Origin: Loripinus fragilis
Lineage: Eukaryota > Mollusca > Bivalvia > Lucinida > Lucinidae
Assembly: GCA_964019695.1 (NCBI GenBank)
Contig: OZ026516.1
Span: forward strand, 97,650,368-97,714,367
Reading direction: 5' to 3'
DNA length: 64,000 bases
In this document: one piece after another, positions 45,701 to 60,700 of the stretch
How the letters are laid out: each line of letters opens with the position of its first letter
How positions within the stretch are numbered: position 1 is the stretch's first letter
The notes under the pieces: model-generated
The model's database searches: none
The model's input: only the letters and a program-made list of their open reading frames with translations
What the model was told of the DNA's origin: nothing
Program-made: the position numbers and the translations under genes

Positions 45701-48700
45701 ACATATCTATGAGAAAGTGTATTTTGATCACCTTTTTGAGTTTCCAATATTGCTTTTATTATTCCTTCACTCTTTATTATTGTGCCATATTTGACTTTTT
45801 GAATCCTCAATCTTTTTCATACCATGTCAAACAGTTTGGATCCAGATCAGGCCCAAGGTTTTGTCGGGCCTAATCTGGGTACAAACTGTTTGCAAAGGTT
45901 ATCAGCAGATGACAAACTTGCCAATAGCCCGCAAAGAGTTAAAAACAGAACAACTTCTTGATACTACTTTCTGGCTAAAACCTTGGCTAAAGTCTATTTC
46001 ATTTGGCTTCAACTTTATCCATTTGCCTAAAGTGTTGGCTACAACAAGTTCTGAGCTATGGTAAGCCCTGACTGAGCCACTGTGCTCCAGAGATACACAC
46101 TATTATGTAAATTTTTGGAAAGCCAGAGATACACACTTTGATGTAAATTGTTGGAGACATACACTTAAATGTAAATCGTTGGAAAGTGTATGTTTGGTCT
46201 GACAGACAGATGATCTAAATGATGGAAATGTTAAAATGCTGTGAAGCACTCCTTAACTTGCTGTGACAAATATGAGACCATGATTTGTTTGTTTTGTTTG
46301 ATTTGATTCTTTAGATCCCATCAACAATCTTTCAGTTATAAAGGGATGGGTCTTCCTGGGTTGAACCAGTACTAAGCAAGGATTAATATTTCTTGCTCGA
46401 GGATACAACGCAGTGATGCCGGTGAGGCTTGAACCAGCGGCCCCTTGGTCTCGAGTCAAGCACTCTACAACTGAGCCACTGCGCTCCCCCATTAAATTGG
46501 TGTAACAAGTATGAGACCATGGTGGATTTTGGTGATGACGTTAAAATTTGGGTTATGGCAATGGCATCAACATCTGGGTTATTTCTGTTTTAAAGCATAT
46601 AAGTAAGTATATTGTGTAAATATTCGAGAGAAGAGATACATGCACCCACCTTTCTTTTAGCCTGTGATAGATGGAACCAGCAACCAGAGTGAATGGTGAA
46701 ATGAGAGTAAACAAAAAACTAGGTTAACATGCAGCAAACAGAATTAGAATAAGAATTTTAAAAGGAAAACCTGCTTATTTATCTGATTTTTCCCCTTAAT
46801 TGATAGATACCCAGGGACCAAGCTAGGGGGCGACTAGGGCGAAATAGTCGCCCTAGGGGCCGAAATTTCGCCCTAAATGGGACCCAGGGAGAAGTGGAAG
46901 TCTCCCTAAAAAAAAAAAAAAAAAATTTTTTTTTTTTTTTTTTTTAGGGAGACTCATTTTCATTCTGTCACCACACAAATGCAAGCTATGGTGACATTAT
47001 CAGACAATCTACTACCACTGCATCGTGTTCCTCCTTCCATTAAATGGCAATAGTATGTGTAATGGCTAATATGCTTCTAAATTGACAGAAAATGCCGTAA
47101 TTTTGCGCTATAACTTCTCCCTATCTGACTGTCACTTCTCCCTAATTTTCCTGCAGGGAGAAGTCACTTCTCCCTAAAATTCTGGGCCAGCTTGGTCCCT
47201 GGATACCATGACATGAGCAAAGTGTAAGGTCAATAAACAATAAACATGATATTCAATTTTGGCTAGGTATGTACAGTAAAACCTGTCTTAAGCAGCCACT
47301 CAAAAAGAAGACCAAAATTGGTTTTCAAGACAGATTATCGCTTATTGCAAGTCAAAAGTATAGCAGAATGCTCGACCTTCATTAAGCTACCATTTGTCAT
47401 TAAGGTCTTTGTTTTGTCTATTTTTGAGTGGATGCTTACGACAGGTTTTACTGTTGAACCCTTCGTGTGGTGCCAAATAATATGAAAAAATAATAAGGTA
47501 CAAATTAAATAGTGTATAGCAACAAGCAAAAATTAATACACCTCTTCATCATATTTCAGTTTGCTTATTGCCATATAAGAATTTGTTCTTTAGTTTTTTC
47601 TCTGCATCTTTGCTTTTATGACAGTAAAGGGAGAAGCTTATTGTGACACACTATGCATGCAGATAACTATAGGTAAATTTTGACCAGATCAAAGGTTAGA
47701 CGAGTCCATGGTGTAGCATGTTAAATGGAAATTTGGATGAAATGAAAGTAATACCGTACCAGTTTTCAATTTACCCCAGATAGAAGGAACAATAAGTACA
47801 TGTATTTGGTTAAGAAATAACCGTTACAATATGAGTAACCTTTCACATGCTTCTAAGTAGACTTGTCCAATCTTTGATCCATCTGAGGTCAAAATTTACC
47901 TTTATCATATATTGTAGTCTTAAGCAGGTTTTCCTTCTATGTGAGTAAATAAACAGCCACTTTCTGATTAGTACTAATGACACTTCAGTTACTCTGTCTA
48001 ATCTTAACCTCCTGGATTTAACAATGGCAATGTTGTACATGTAAAGAAAGCATCTGATCAGGATCCACATTGTTTTGTTTTTAACATGGTGGAATCACAA
48101 TAATTATGACATTTATAATACACAGATAGTAAACAGCATCAGGCCTCTAACCGACCTCCAGTGAACGCCATTCAAATGGCGTTTTGCTGGAGGGCCGATA
48201 GTGGCCCGCTTTTAGATGCTTATTAGATGGATTCAGTAGAAGTTGAAATAGCATTCAAAACTCAGAATGAGCTCAATGTGCTTGTAAGAGTATGTGTTCT
48301 AATTAGATAAAATATGGAAGTCTATTATGAGCCAAACTGTATTTTGAACTTGCACAATGCAAATTAAATTTGACTCATAATGCTGACAAGATAGCAACCT
48401 TTGTTTGATTTGATTGTTTATGTCCCAGTCAACAATTTTTCAGTTATATCGGGATGGGTGTTCCTGGGTTGAACCAGTACTAAGCAAGGATAAATGTGTC
48501 TTGCTCATGGACACAACACAGTGACGCCGATGGAGCTCGAACGGTGGCCCCTAGGTCTCAAGTCAAGCACTCTACCACTGAGCCACTGTGCTTCCCATGA
48601 TTCCAACCTAAACATTTAAATAAACCATCATCTTGCTCTTACTTCTTGTCCTGAAAATGGTGTCTGCTTATTATTACTTTTAAGTCTGCTGCATACATCC

Positions 48701-51700
48701 AAATGCACTTCAGACTACTTTTGTCATAATAGGAAAACAGTTTGAGCCCTGATCAGACTGTTCCCGATTGAAACAGGCATAAGATGAGACAGAGTAGATT
48801 CTAGTAGATGCATGCACATAAATATGTTTGCATGACAAAAACAACAAAATGGCCTGTGAGCACAGCAAATACTCCAATCAGCCTAACCCTGAGAATATAA
48901 AACCTTTTTATGCTCAAATCAACTGAGCATGAAATTTACCATGCATATAAATGTTCAAATGCCAACAATTGTTGGCATTTTAACATTCGTTAGCATGATA
49001 AATACAACACCTGAGAGTTTGGAAGCAAGGATAGTCTTTATTTCTCAGCATTTTAGTGTTTATGAGCAGTTAAAATTTCATGCTCAGTTGAGCTGAGCAT
49101 GAAAAAAGTTTTATACCCTCAGGCCTGGTTGAGTAATCAGTCTTAACTGTCTGCATGAAGGAAGCTTAAGACCCGGCTAAAATTTGAGATTTGAGTGAAA
49201 CTGAAGACTTTGCTCAGACTGCCAAGATCTCCAAGGTTCAATGTTGTAAAACCTTTTCATGCTCAACTGAGCATGAAATTTATGTACTCATAAACTAAAT
49301 GCTAACACATAAAGATGCTTTAGCTTTAGACCTCTCAAATGTTGTATTTATCCTGATAAAAAATGTTAAAATGCCAACATTTTAACATTTATGAGCTGGA
49401 TACATTTTGTGCTCAGTCTGTCATTTTAGTGATTTTGTCATCCACCAGCTGAATTGGTAATTTTTTTAGCAAAATCAAACTAAAAATACCAACTAATTGA
49501 TCTAAAATAGTTTCTTAGTGTAAATAAATATAGTTTTGATGCAGATAAGGCATACATATACCTTCTACACTAATAAATATAACCTAAATTCATGTGCTCA
49601 AAATGCACTCAATGCAATTTTACACAATAGACAAGCATTCCAATGCAATGAAAAAGAACCTTACCAAAAATGAAATGTCTAATTTTGTTATAATGCATTT
49701 GATGCCAAAAATGAAACTGAGACCTCTGTATAAGAGCTCATAATTAAAAATTCATCAACTAAAACAAGATAATATTCACAACGTTATGCTCAAAAACTTT
49801 GTTAATCTGGCCCAAAATGTTGGTTAGGAATATCTCGAACTTGTATTGCTTCTATTTTCTTGCAGCTTGGATATATTCTGAATGCAGAACATGGTATATA
49901 TAATTCAAGGGGATTGATTATGAATTCAGGAGTTTTGTCACTTAAACAAGGGGAATAATTTCTGTAATTTCATTAAATTCTTTTGAAAAGTGAATACTTT
50001 CAGAAAATGGATAATCTGTTAAAAGAAACAGCAGCAAACTTTGACTTTGGAAATAAGGCCATGAGAATCCCTTTACCTCTTTAAGAGTCAGAACCAAATT
50101 ACCTAGAGGAGCAGTTTAATCAGGGACTATTTCATTGCTTTTTTCAGGTAAGTTATTTATTGATAAGTCAAGATAATTACCAGATGTTTCCATTTTAGAA
50201 ATTCAGCACTTAAAGAGAGAAATTTGCTACAAAAGAATCCTTCCTAATGTGCGTACAGGAATTCAGTGAACAACGCTTTTTTGCGTTTATTTCTTCATGT
50301 GCAGACTGATCGCACAATGACCATCAGAATTTAATACATCTATAAATCGCCTAATTGGTGATATTTTTTTCGTTACAAAATGTATTGCCAAATGGGCTGT
50401 GATATGATGAAATTTGTCCGCATTTGAGCATCTGCATTTTTTAATTTACCCTAAATGCACCTTTGTACTGATCACTGCCTTTAGTTTACTATCGATGAAT
50501 AATTATACGGTTTCATAAGACGAAGTAACGTGTAAGGAGAAGGGACTCTTATCATATCAAAATCAAATGCAAATTATGGCCATAGTTTGGGCACACAGAA
50601 TTTTGGCATACAAGAAAATATTGAGGCCTTCCCAGTGGGTACCCGTCCGCTTGTTCCTATGAAATGAATCTGTGTTCCTCTGTTCCTCAATTTAAAATCT
50701 TGATTTTCTGTATTCCATGCTCCTTCTCTGATCATCAGATAAAAAAATCAAACTTGTTTTTTTAAATAAATTGAACTTTCTATAGTATGATTCACGAAAG
50801 TTGGCAGTGATATACCGTTGAATAAGGCGAGTACAATGATGTAAACAGGGGACACGGGTATACTTAAAATCACATCAGTATCATTCATTATATTCATTAA
50901 AGAAGCACAAAAGTAGCTGAGCGGATAAGACGGGTAGTTATAGTACCCATGGTCCGAGGTTCGAATCCTAGCAAGGTACCTTTTTTGTAGCTTTTTGTAG
51001 CTTTTTTCCTTTTTGTTTCATCTCATATTTTCCTTTTGTTCATATTTCTGACTAGAAAGTTTTTACAACTGCTAAATACCAAAAATATTTAACATAAAGG
51101 ATATACATTGAAGGAAGAAACTGGTAAATCAGTATTTGGGTACTTCCTTGTGGTGCCATGGGTTTGTCTGCAGTTTGTGATTGTGGTATTTCCTGATCAT
51201 ACTCACTTACTATTTTTAATATATTGGGTCGTGAGGTCGTTTTTATCAGATTACCAGTCAGTTATTCAATCACACTGTTCCTGGACAGGCTTCTTATGAA
51301 AGGTTTCTTATACTTAGTGTATTTATATTTTCACCATTGGTAGCGAGATACTCTCATCAAAAGGATGTGGCCTGACCAGAGTTCGAACTCACTCCCCCAT
51401 TTAATAAGTCCACAGAAGTCAGAGTAGTAGACCAACTCGCTAGTAACTAAATGATATATGCGGTTCGAAGGCTGAAATATATGGTTCATTAAGTGATCTT
51501 AATGAGATTGGACTAAGTTTAAATAAAATTGTTAAAGCTAAAATTATAGTGCATGTGTTTATATTTATCTATCTATCTATCTACTATATTGACTCGCACA
51601 TGCTAGGGATTGATAATTTAGTAATAAAAAATATATATAAAAAAAGTTTAGACTGGTAAATTGTGTACATTCGTTACAACAGCTAAGATGCATTGCAAAT

Positions 51701-54700
51701 CCGCGCTGGCCTGACTGCGCTATCGTGGATTGATACCTGAAATCATTTTCAAAGGTACAGTTACAAACAAAACAATCTACAATTTACAGTTACTTTTCAG
51801 GTCATGTTTCGAATAATGAACTCTTCTTTGCTAACGGTAAAATACTGCCAATTTTCGTGAACCAGACTATATCTGTTTATTCCCAATATATACTGATTTG
51901 TTGACACCAGACAATGCAAAACATGCATGCCAAAACGTAATGCCGGGCAACTATAATAACTGATAAGATAAAATAATCACAGGGCTCACCCGTCAGGTGT
52001 GATTCAAGTGAAAAAAAGAGTCATCTAATAACAAAAATGCTGAGGTCAGAAAGAGAAACTAGTGATGGAGTGGGAATGTGCTTGGAAATAGGTTGAACAA
52101 TATACATGTATCAGCCGATGTTTTTGGGGTGGCTGAGAACTAAATGGTCATGCGAAGTGCATCATAGGCTATAAATAATGCACCAGTCATTTGTAACCAC
52201 TGCTTCACCCAAGCCTCTGTGCAGGATGGAGATATAATGTGCTGTGTTTTTACTTTTACGTTGTCTCTACAATGTGGAGGAAAAGTAGGGGTTTGGTAGA
52301 CCTAGACAAACAATGCCGTGCAGTATAAAAACAGACTGCGGAGGAGAACTGTCATGGTTTTGCCAACTCGCTGCCCCCCCCCCCCCCCCCCCCCCCACAA
52401 TATGGTGGTTACTATGGGGAACTGTAGACACAAAGTCAAATTCCACGACATTCCTCTGAGCTGGGGGGGGGGGGGGGGGGGGTGGTCACAAATGACTGGT
52501 GCATAAAGACGAAAGAAATTATGTGCACCCAGTCATTTGTAGCCATGCACAAGCCGGGCAAATGCGCTGTTAGTACATGGTCATACCAGAGACCTGTAGC
52601 CAGAAAACCAAAGCCCCCGCCGTTCCCCGGCTCTGTGGGCCGTAGTTACAAATGACTTATGTATTAGACGATGTAGAGCGCCATCAAACAGTGTGACTCC
52701 CTTTAATATGTCTGATGAACAGCCTCCTCATCATATTTGCTTTAACATTATTATCTGTTGCACTTGAAGTATTTGTCCTAGAGCTGTCGAGCAAGCAACA
52801 CAGGCCACGACGCGAGAAAACCTGTCTTCTGGGTTTCCGACAAAGCGAGTCTCAAACCAGTCCCTTCGGCTAAACAGGCTAGATAGAAAATTGATTTTCT
52901 TTCGCACGAGGCAAGTCTAGGGATGATTCTTCTCAAAAAGCAGACAACAAAGTTGCTGATGATACTGCGTGGATGCGCAGGCTGGTCTGGGCCTTTATTG
53001 TTACAAATCACCAAAGACAGGTTTTCTCAGTCGCGGTCCAATTGCTATATGTGTCATTTAACCATGGCACATATAAGAAAACAAGATGCGAAATTTGATT
53101 ATCGTGAAATATGATAACTCAGACAGAATTGTAATTTGTGCAGTCTCTTCAAAGCATTTTCAGTGAATATATAGACATACCAAGAGTAATCCTGCTGGTG
53201 ACCGTTTTCTTTATCATATACGAAAGTAAACATGGTATTCATTGAACTGTATAAACCACGTGTTACCCATATGAAATACACTGAGGGAAAATAAGGATTT
53301 TTCTAAATCGAAAATGACTAAGTTATTTAATTTCACAAGAGATTCCAGACTTATTTTCCTATCATAAATACTCAAATATGCAATTGTATATTAGGCGGTG
53401 TTTTATTATATGTATGTGCAAAATTTTGGTCCAAAATTTTATCATTAAAGACATTTTAAAAAAGAAAAACGATGTTCACTGAATTTCTGTACGGACTATA
53501 ATTCCTAGTATATTTGTGCATCATTAGCATAATATATATCTGTTAGTCAAGCCCTCTTTGTGAAATAGAATAATGTATTAACTCAAAATGCACCAATCAC
53601 AACTGCAGCAAACAACATATTTTGCGCTATCTATCTCTATTTTCAGGGAAATAGAGATAGGGAATTAAGGCTTGAAATTTCATGTGAATTGTCTGCCAGC
53701 AGACAATTCACATGAAATATCAAGCCTCATATGTTTTTTAAGAAAAGTGACCAAATTTGTCCTCGGCTGCAAATTCTAAGTTGTGCTTTACTGGGTTATC
53801 CAAGCACTCTTGAGCAATAGAACCAAACTCTACAAACCAAAAGAGGTGTAACTCATACTTGTAAAGCAATGAATAAGATACAGAAACAAGCTCCTTTATG
53901 CATGTTGAATTATATCAAGTTGCTAGGCAACTAAAATACAACCTTGACCTTGCCAATATATTTACCTGTAGGATCTCATCCTCATTTGATTTCTACAAAC
54001 ATCAAAAATCATTCTTTAAAGCTGCAACTTTTAATCTTTAATTTTAGAACTAATGTTTCTATTTTTCAAGAACACAGTAAAAAACCTAAAATTCAGGTAT
54101 ATATTTTACCAATTTCTACCAATTTCATAAATCTTAACAAATTATCAGTATCAAAACAACAGCATTTATGTTAAAATTAACTGTCTATAATTATTGGAGG
54201 GACGCAAATAATTACCAACAAGAGAAAAACACACCTGTTTTATAAGATAATTCACTTTTCCATGCAGTTTTCAGCTATAGTGAACAGATTCATTATGAAA
54301 ACATAACTTAATTCTACTTTTACAAATGATTTAAAAACAAAATAAAAAATTTCGAAAAATGTTCATAGTTGCAGACTTAGTCTCTTTAACAACTGTTCAA
54401 AGTGACTTTTAAGCCTAACCATTCACTTTACACATATAAAACAGTGAAATGTGAGCGGTATGGTAGTGCGCTGCAGCTTTCAGAGAGATAGCCCTGTCAT
54501 ATTTGGCATGTTGGTAGGATAAAATTGGCTTCACTTTAGACAAGTTTCGATGGAGGGTTGGGGCCTTTTTAGTCTATCTCATTCTTCTTTTCTCTCTCCC
54601 TCTTTGGCAAGTTTGGGAGGAGTCCCAACACGATTGAAATATTGTTGGCTGGGACTTTAAGCCTTAACACAATCAATCAATAAACCAGTGATACAACCAA

Positions 54701-57700
54701 CTTGGTGGAGTAATATTTGACCATAATAACGCCTTCAAACACCTTTGAAATATCATGTATTTGAAAATATTATGGAAAATGGAGCATTTGCTAGCAAATG
54801 TTCCATTTTCCATAATATTTTCAAAGGTATTCAAACTTAACTTAAATTTTTCTTGAATTTTTTCAATGTTGTCTAAAAATAGAAAAAGACGTCATGATCT
54901 AAAAATAGCCTATGGAGTAAAGGTTTAAACAAAATCCTAAAAGCTTCAAAATGAAATAGCATTTTCATACTGTATTTGACCTAATAATTGCATAGTACAT
55001 GCTCTGTAAAGCACACACGGGGTACTTTATGGGTTATCCAGATGTATTATTTAAGAGGATAAAACAATCTTTTCCATGTATTAACTTTTGCCAAGCCTGA
55101 GTGTGATTATGTGTTGCAGCCCGAACCGCCAAGCGGTAAGGGCTCCAACACATTATCACACTCGGGCTTGGAAAAGGTTAATACATGGAAAAGAATGTTT
55201 CATCGTCATTGTTATATACCTTCTTTTTCAGGACAAGCATTTACAGAACACAGTTCCAAATATCCTTGACCGGGCTTAAATGGCAATGAAGCCCTCTGAT
55301 GCCGTTAATTAATGGGAATGAAACCAGCGGACAGTGATTGGTCAACAATCAGCCACATTGTGACACGTTAAATTCAGATGAAGTGTACAACTATCAGCAA
55401 TTGAAACACATCAAGTTTCTATAGTAAACACTTATAAGGTACCGTATATAACAATGTTTGATAATGTTCTGTCATGACACATGTGAATTTTTGTAGGCCA
55501 TAATTAAATTGATATAAATCTACATCCATCTCATACTGCTAATAAATCTATATGTATATTATGGGACAATCAGGCCCTGAGGTAATAAAACTTTTTTCAT
55601 GCTCAACATAAATGAGCATGAAATTTCAACTTCTCAAAACAACTAAAAATGCTGAAAATTTAAAAATTTTCCTGGGGCAACTCTCACATGCTGTATTTGT
55701 CCTGCTTAAAATGTTGACATTTTAACATTTGTAAGCAGGATAAATTTCATGCTCAACTCAGCATGAAAGTCATATTATTTCAAGGCCAGGCCCCAAGGAT
55801 ATAAACTTATTTCATGCTCAACTCAACTGAGCATGATATTTATTCTGCTCATAAATGTTAAATTGTTGGCATTTTTACATTTATTAGCAGGATAAATACA
55901 ACATCTGTGTGTTTTAAGCAGGGGGGGGAAATATTTTTCAGTATTTTACTTTATTTGAGCAGTTGAAATTTCATGCTCCTCTCTGTTGAGCATTAAAAAA
56001 ATAACTCTGGCCAGGCATCTACCTCCACCAGGGATCATGCTGTTAGTTTAGTGAAGTGTTATGAACAATTGAACTCTTATAACACTAAACCTGGACAGAT
56101 CATGATTTGAAAACAGGGTAGATCCATTTCAGCTGGTCTGCATTGTTTGTTAAAACTAAAACTTCATTGACAGACATAATATGCAAAGTTGCTATCCCTT
56201 GTAAGGCGGTGGATGTACTTTTTAGTATCTTTTCCAGTTTTTACAATCATCATGCTGAAGAAAAATGAGCCAGTTTTGTAGCGTTGGTTGTGTTCTTGCC
56301 ATCGTTTGGGTGTCTCTGTTCACAGTGCCTAAGGTTGATTTGTGATCTGTTATTTAAAGCATTTCCTGGTCACACTAATTTTTTTTTTTATTCTAAGATG
56401 CCACAACACAAAACATACGGACCTTGATGCGAGAAACCTAATTTTGTTGCACATGAACAACAAAGGCGCACCCCAGCCTGCACATCCTCCCAGTCTGATC
56501 AGCACCTTTGTTATTCGCACTATAGAAAGTGTGGTAGATTAACTTGATTCTAGCAAAGTTTCAACACTCGTAACTTGTCACTGTAGCCAATTAGGCTGAA
56601 TTGAGTCTAACTTGGTCGTAAACCCCAAAGATTATAACTCATGCAATGGACACTCTAAAAGGATAAATAGACAATTACACCTGTCAAGAAAGGGAAAGGA
56701 AAAACTTTTTGCCTACTGGGTAATAATGCATGCTTTTTGTCATCTGCTGATTTTTTTCAAAATCAACTTTTTCAAAAAATTATTTCAGGAATACCATCAG
56801 AGTGTCAAACAGTTTGGACCCAGATCAGGCCTGACATTTTGTCGGGCCTGATCTCAGTCCAAACTGTTTGTAAAGGTAATCAACAGGCGACACTAGAAGG
56901 CAAAGAGTCAAAGTATTGGTCTATTCTTACCGCAGTATCAGGTTGTGATTTCATATTGACAGCTTGACCTAATGTCTCGTTATACCGATCTGACTCGTTC
57001 ACATAGCCACCTCCACTTCTGAAATCAAATTATTATGTCTTTACTCTTTGCATTCCGGGTTATTTATTTTTCATGCTTTTGTTGTCATCTATACTATTTT
57101 TTAAAATTAACTTTTTCACAAATTTTTTTTTTCAGAAACACAAATCCAGTGTCAAATAGTTTGGATCCAGATCAGGACATACATTTTGTCGGTCCTGATC
57201 TGGGTTCAAACTGTTTGCAAAGATTATCAGCAGAAGACAAAAGATGTGACTAGCAAGGAAAGCGTTTAGTAACCCCTATAGTCATTACCTATTTACTATA
57301 AATGTTTTAAAAATATTCAAATGGATAAACAGTATCAGACGGTGTAAACCCAGATCAGACTGCTTCATGAGAAGCAGTCTGATCAGAGTCTACACAGTTT
57401 ATCATTCTTAGATTTAAATACTAGCTACCCAGGATAATATCATCTCAGTAACTATTACAGGAGGGACATTGTTATTTTGCATAACAATTGTCCTCCATAA
57501 AAAAAAAGAAAATCCTAAAAATTTGAAATGGATACACAGGTCCAGATAACAAAACATTTTAGCGTAATATTGTGATTATTTTCTAGCCCATCAATTTAAA
57601 CATGTGTTGTGGATGTTCCAAAACCCCCGTCTCATTGAGAGGGTTCTTTTGAGTACCCACAAAATATGTTTTGGTTGAGATATACAGTGAAAACTCTTTA

Positions 57701-60700
57701 TAGTAACATTCTTTATAACAGTAAAATTCTTTACAACTCAATTGTATTTGCACAAATGTACCAATTAGCTTAAATTTGAATTCATTACAACAGAAATACA
57801 GTTTAATGTCAAATTATTTGGGGACAAACAGTGTCGTTGTAAAGAGGGTTGACTGTACAAGTTACCCCCTGGGATACCTTGTATACACTTTTTGAGGTAT
57901 GGGGTCTGACAAAAATAGGAATCTTTGGAGAATGTACCAAGGTCATTAACGGAAAAAGAACTGTCCATATAAACCAGAATATTTGTTATGGATATCGGAA
58001 CTGTCTCAGTGTTTCATTAGGACAGCTCTTTTGAGATTCCCCCCTACACACCAAATATTTTGGCTGAGAAACTTTCTTCCTGCAATAAATTAGCCAGTAC
58101 AACATACTATAAGAGATTTAGGTACTTTAACCTTTTGTATTCAGGAAACCCCTAAACGAATACTTTTGCAAACAGTGAAGACCCAGATGAAATGCCACTT
58201 AATGCGGCATTTCATCAGGGTCTACACTGTTTATTAAGGTAAAAAAGATCTTCAGACATCAAAATACAATATTTTTTGGAAATTATAACCTGACACCCCT
58301 AGATATGTACAATGGACTATTCTAACTTTATTGTATAAAACCAGAAGTAAGAATTCATTAGTATACAAAGGGTTAAGGACCTAAATCTCCTGTACTGGCT
58401 CATTTCTTGTAAGAAATAAATTTATTAGCCAAAATAATTTAATATCACACCAGCAATGTCTCATACGAACGTGCATATTCGAGCAGTCTGGTTAGAGCCT
58501 TCACTGCTCATACAGTTTCTCATTGACAGGCTCAAATAATTCAGAAACTTGCTCTTGTATCTGGAGCACTGATAAGATAAGGGAAATAACCCCTTTGACT
58601 CACCTCAAATTATCTCTGTTCTGGTCAAACGATTTTCTGGACTGAGCAAACATATCAAAGTCATCACTCTGAGGGTTCTGTGTCATGGCCAGTGCTGGGT
58701 TCTGTGTCTGCCCACTGACATCTACAATATACAGTAAAAGCATTGCAATAACTCCAACTCTGATAGCTGAAGGTACTTGCTTCATTCAAACTAAATTTGG
58801 AATACGCTAAATGTTCTAAAATGGTCAGCACTTTTCTCTTTCTGTTCTCAAATAAATGTTGGTTTTCAGGGCTGGAATTCACAAAATGCTTGTCAGAATA
58901 GCAAACAGGGAAGACCCTGATCAGACTGCTTTTTCAAAAGCAGTCTGATCTACGTCTGTCCTGTATGTCTAGAACTTTTTGGCAGGGAACTTGTGTTTGA
59001 AATTTAAGAACATTTACTATACATAAGAATCAGACCAGTACATATTTAAATAAAAATATTTTCTGAATTGTTATTCTGTGCTGATCAGATTTTACTGATA
59101 GCATGGATGCACAGGCTGGTCTGAACTTTGTTTTTTGCACACAACAAAGTCAGGTTTTCTTGTGACCTGGTCCATTCTATGCCTTCTAAGATTAAGGATT
59201 TGATTGTTCTTTACACATCAATCCTGAAAAAAATGGAGTTGATACATTATGCCTAATTCAGGTTTTTAGGACCGACTTGACTTTCTCAGCCCTAAAATCC
59301 TGAAAACTTTCATCTTCAGAAGTAATAATAAAATTAAATTTTTAAAAATTACTCTATAAATAGTTCAAAATGTGTATCAAGATCAAATATCAAGTTGATA
59401 AACAGATAAATGTCACCAATGATATCTGCTATCGTACATTAAGCAGTATTGGGCCAACACATGAGATTTTGATACTTATTCAGAATCTAAAGTTGCTCCA
59501 TTATCACATTGGAAAGCAGCGAAGGCTGAGACAAGCCTGTGCATGCCTGCAGTTTGGTCTCACATACACAAAGTATGAAAGTAGAGGAAGTCTGAGACTA
59601 AATTTTAGACCTCTAGCTTCAATGGATACATCGGCATGGGCATATGTAATATGTACGTAAACCATGTGTGCTGGCCTGTATGGTTGAAAACCCTATTATC
59701 TAGAGCTATAATAGTCCAGACCTCCAGATCGGAGTGCGTAATCAAAAATTATTTTTCTTATTTCTCAACCAAAACATATGTTGTGAGTACTCAAAAGAAC
59801 CATCTCATAGAGACGGTTCTTTTGAGCACCCAAAACATATGTTAAAACTTGTGGATAAGAAAATATTAACATTTTTACTCTCAAATATTTTCTTTTTCTG
59901 TTTTATTAATGACTACTTACTCATTTGTGCCATTTGATTGGTTACATTGGTACTTTCTTCTCCTCCAAGATCTATCAGATCAGCTACCTTCGGATTTGTT
60001 GTTTGAACCTATACAAAATATAAAAAATATTCATATCATTTGCCTATTTATCCCAAGCTGACTGTATAATCACTATTGTTATATCTGAGAGCTCTTCCTA
60101 CTCTTTTTGGACATAGAGCCATGGAATTTGGAAAATTAGTGGCATTTTCATTAAAATTGAGAAAAATATCTGTATAAAGTTGGGTCATTTTTAAAACTAA
60201 CAGCAATATTGGTATGGATTAACTATCAACTTTATAGTGGTAATTTATCTGGAGTTCAAAAAACTTGAAAAAACAAACTTTGTGTACTACTATTTATTTT
60301 GACCTTCCATACTGTCATAGAAGTGTAACAAGCAAAGCACTGAAGCTTGTCACCATAGTGAATAGAAATCTAAAGACCACCATGGATGAAAGTTCCTAAT
60401 TTTAAAAATCCTTAACTTTCGAAAATCCAACCTTAAAACTTGCAGTATGCCCACTAAATATACACAGTTTCAAGTTTTAATGGACAATTGTCTTTAGACA
60501 GACTGAAAATTAATCAGAGAAGATATTATAATCTCCCTAATTCAGCATTTTGAGGCTGACTTTCTATAGATAGTCAGCCTCAAAATCCTGAATTCAGGAA
60601 TAATCCTGAAAACTTTCACCCATGGACCACTGGTGAAGCTATTTTGTTCCATATATTTTTTATTTCTCAACGTCGGAAAATAAGGAATTTGCAGGCTTAT

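Noticed and set aside
46908..46947. Poly-A/poly-T as a retroposed mRNA tail
   Set aside because: A19 directly followed by T22 is a foldback inside a CAGGG-ended element with exact inverted ends, not a one-sided tail.
52318..52506. 62-codon ORF with a proline run
   Set aside because: The prolines and glycines come from the C23 and G20 tracts of a TIR element.
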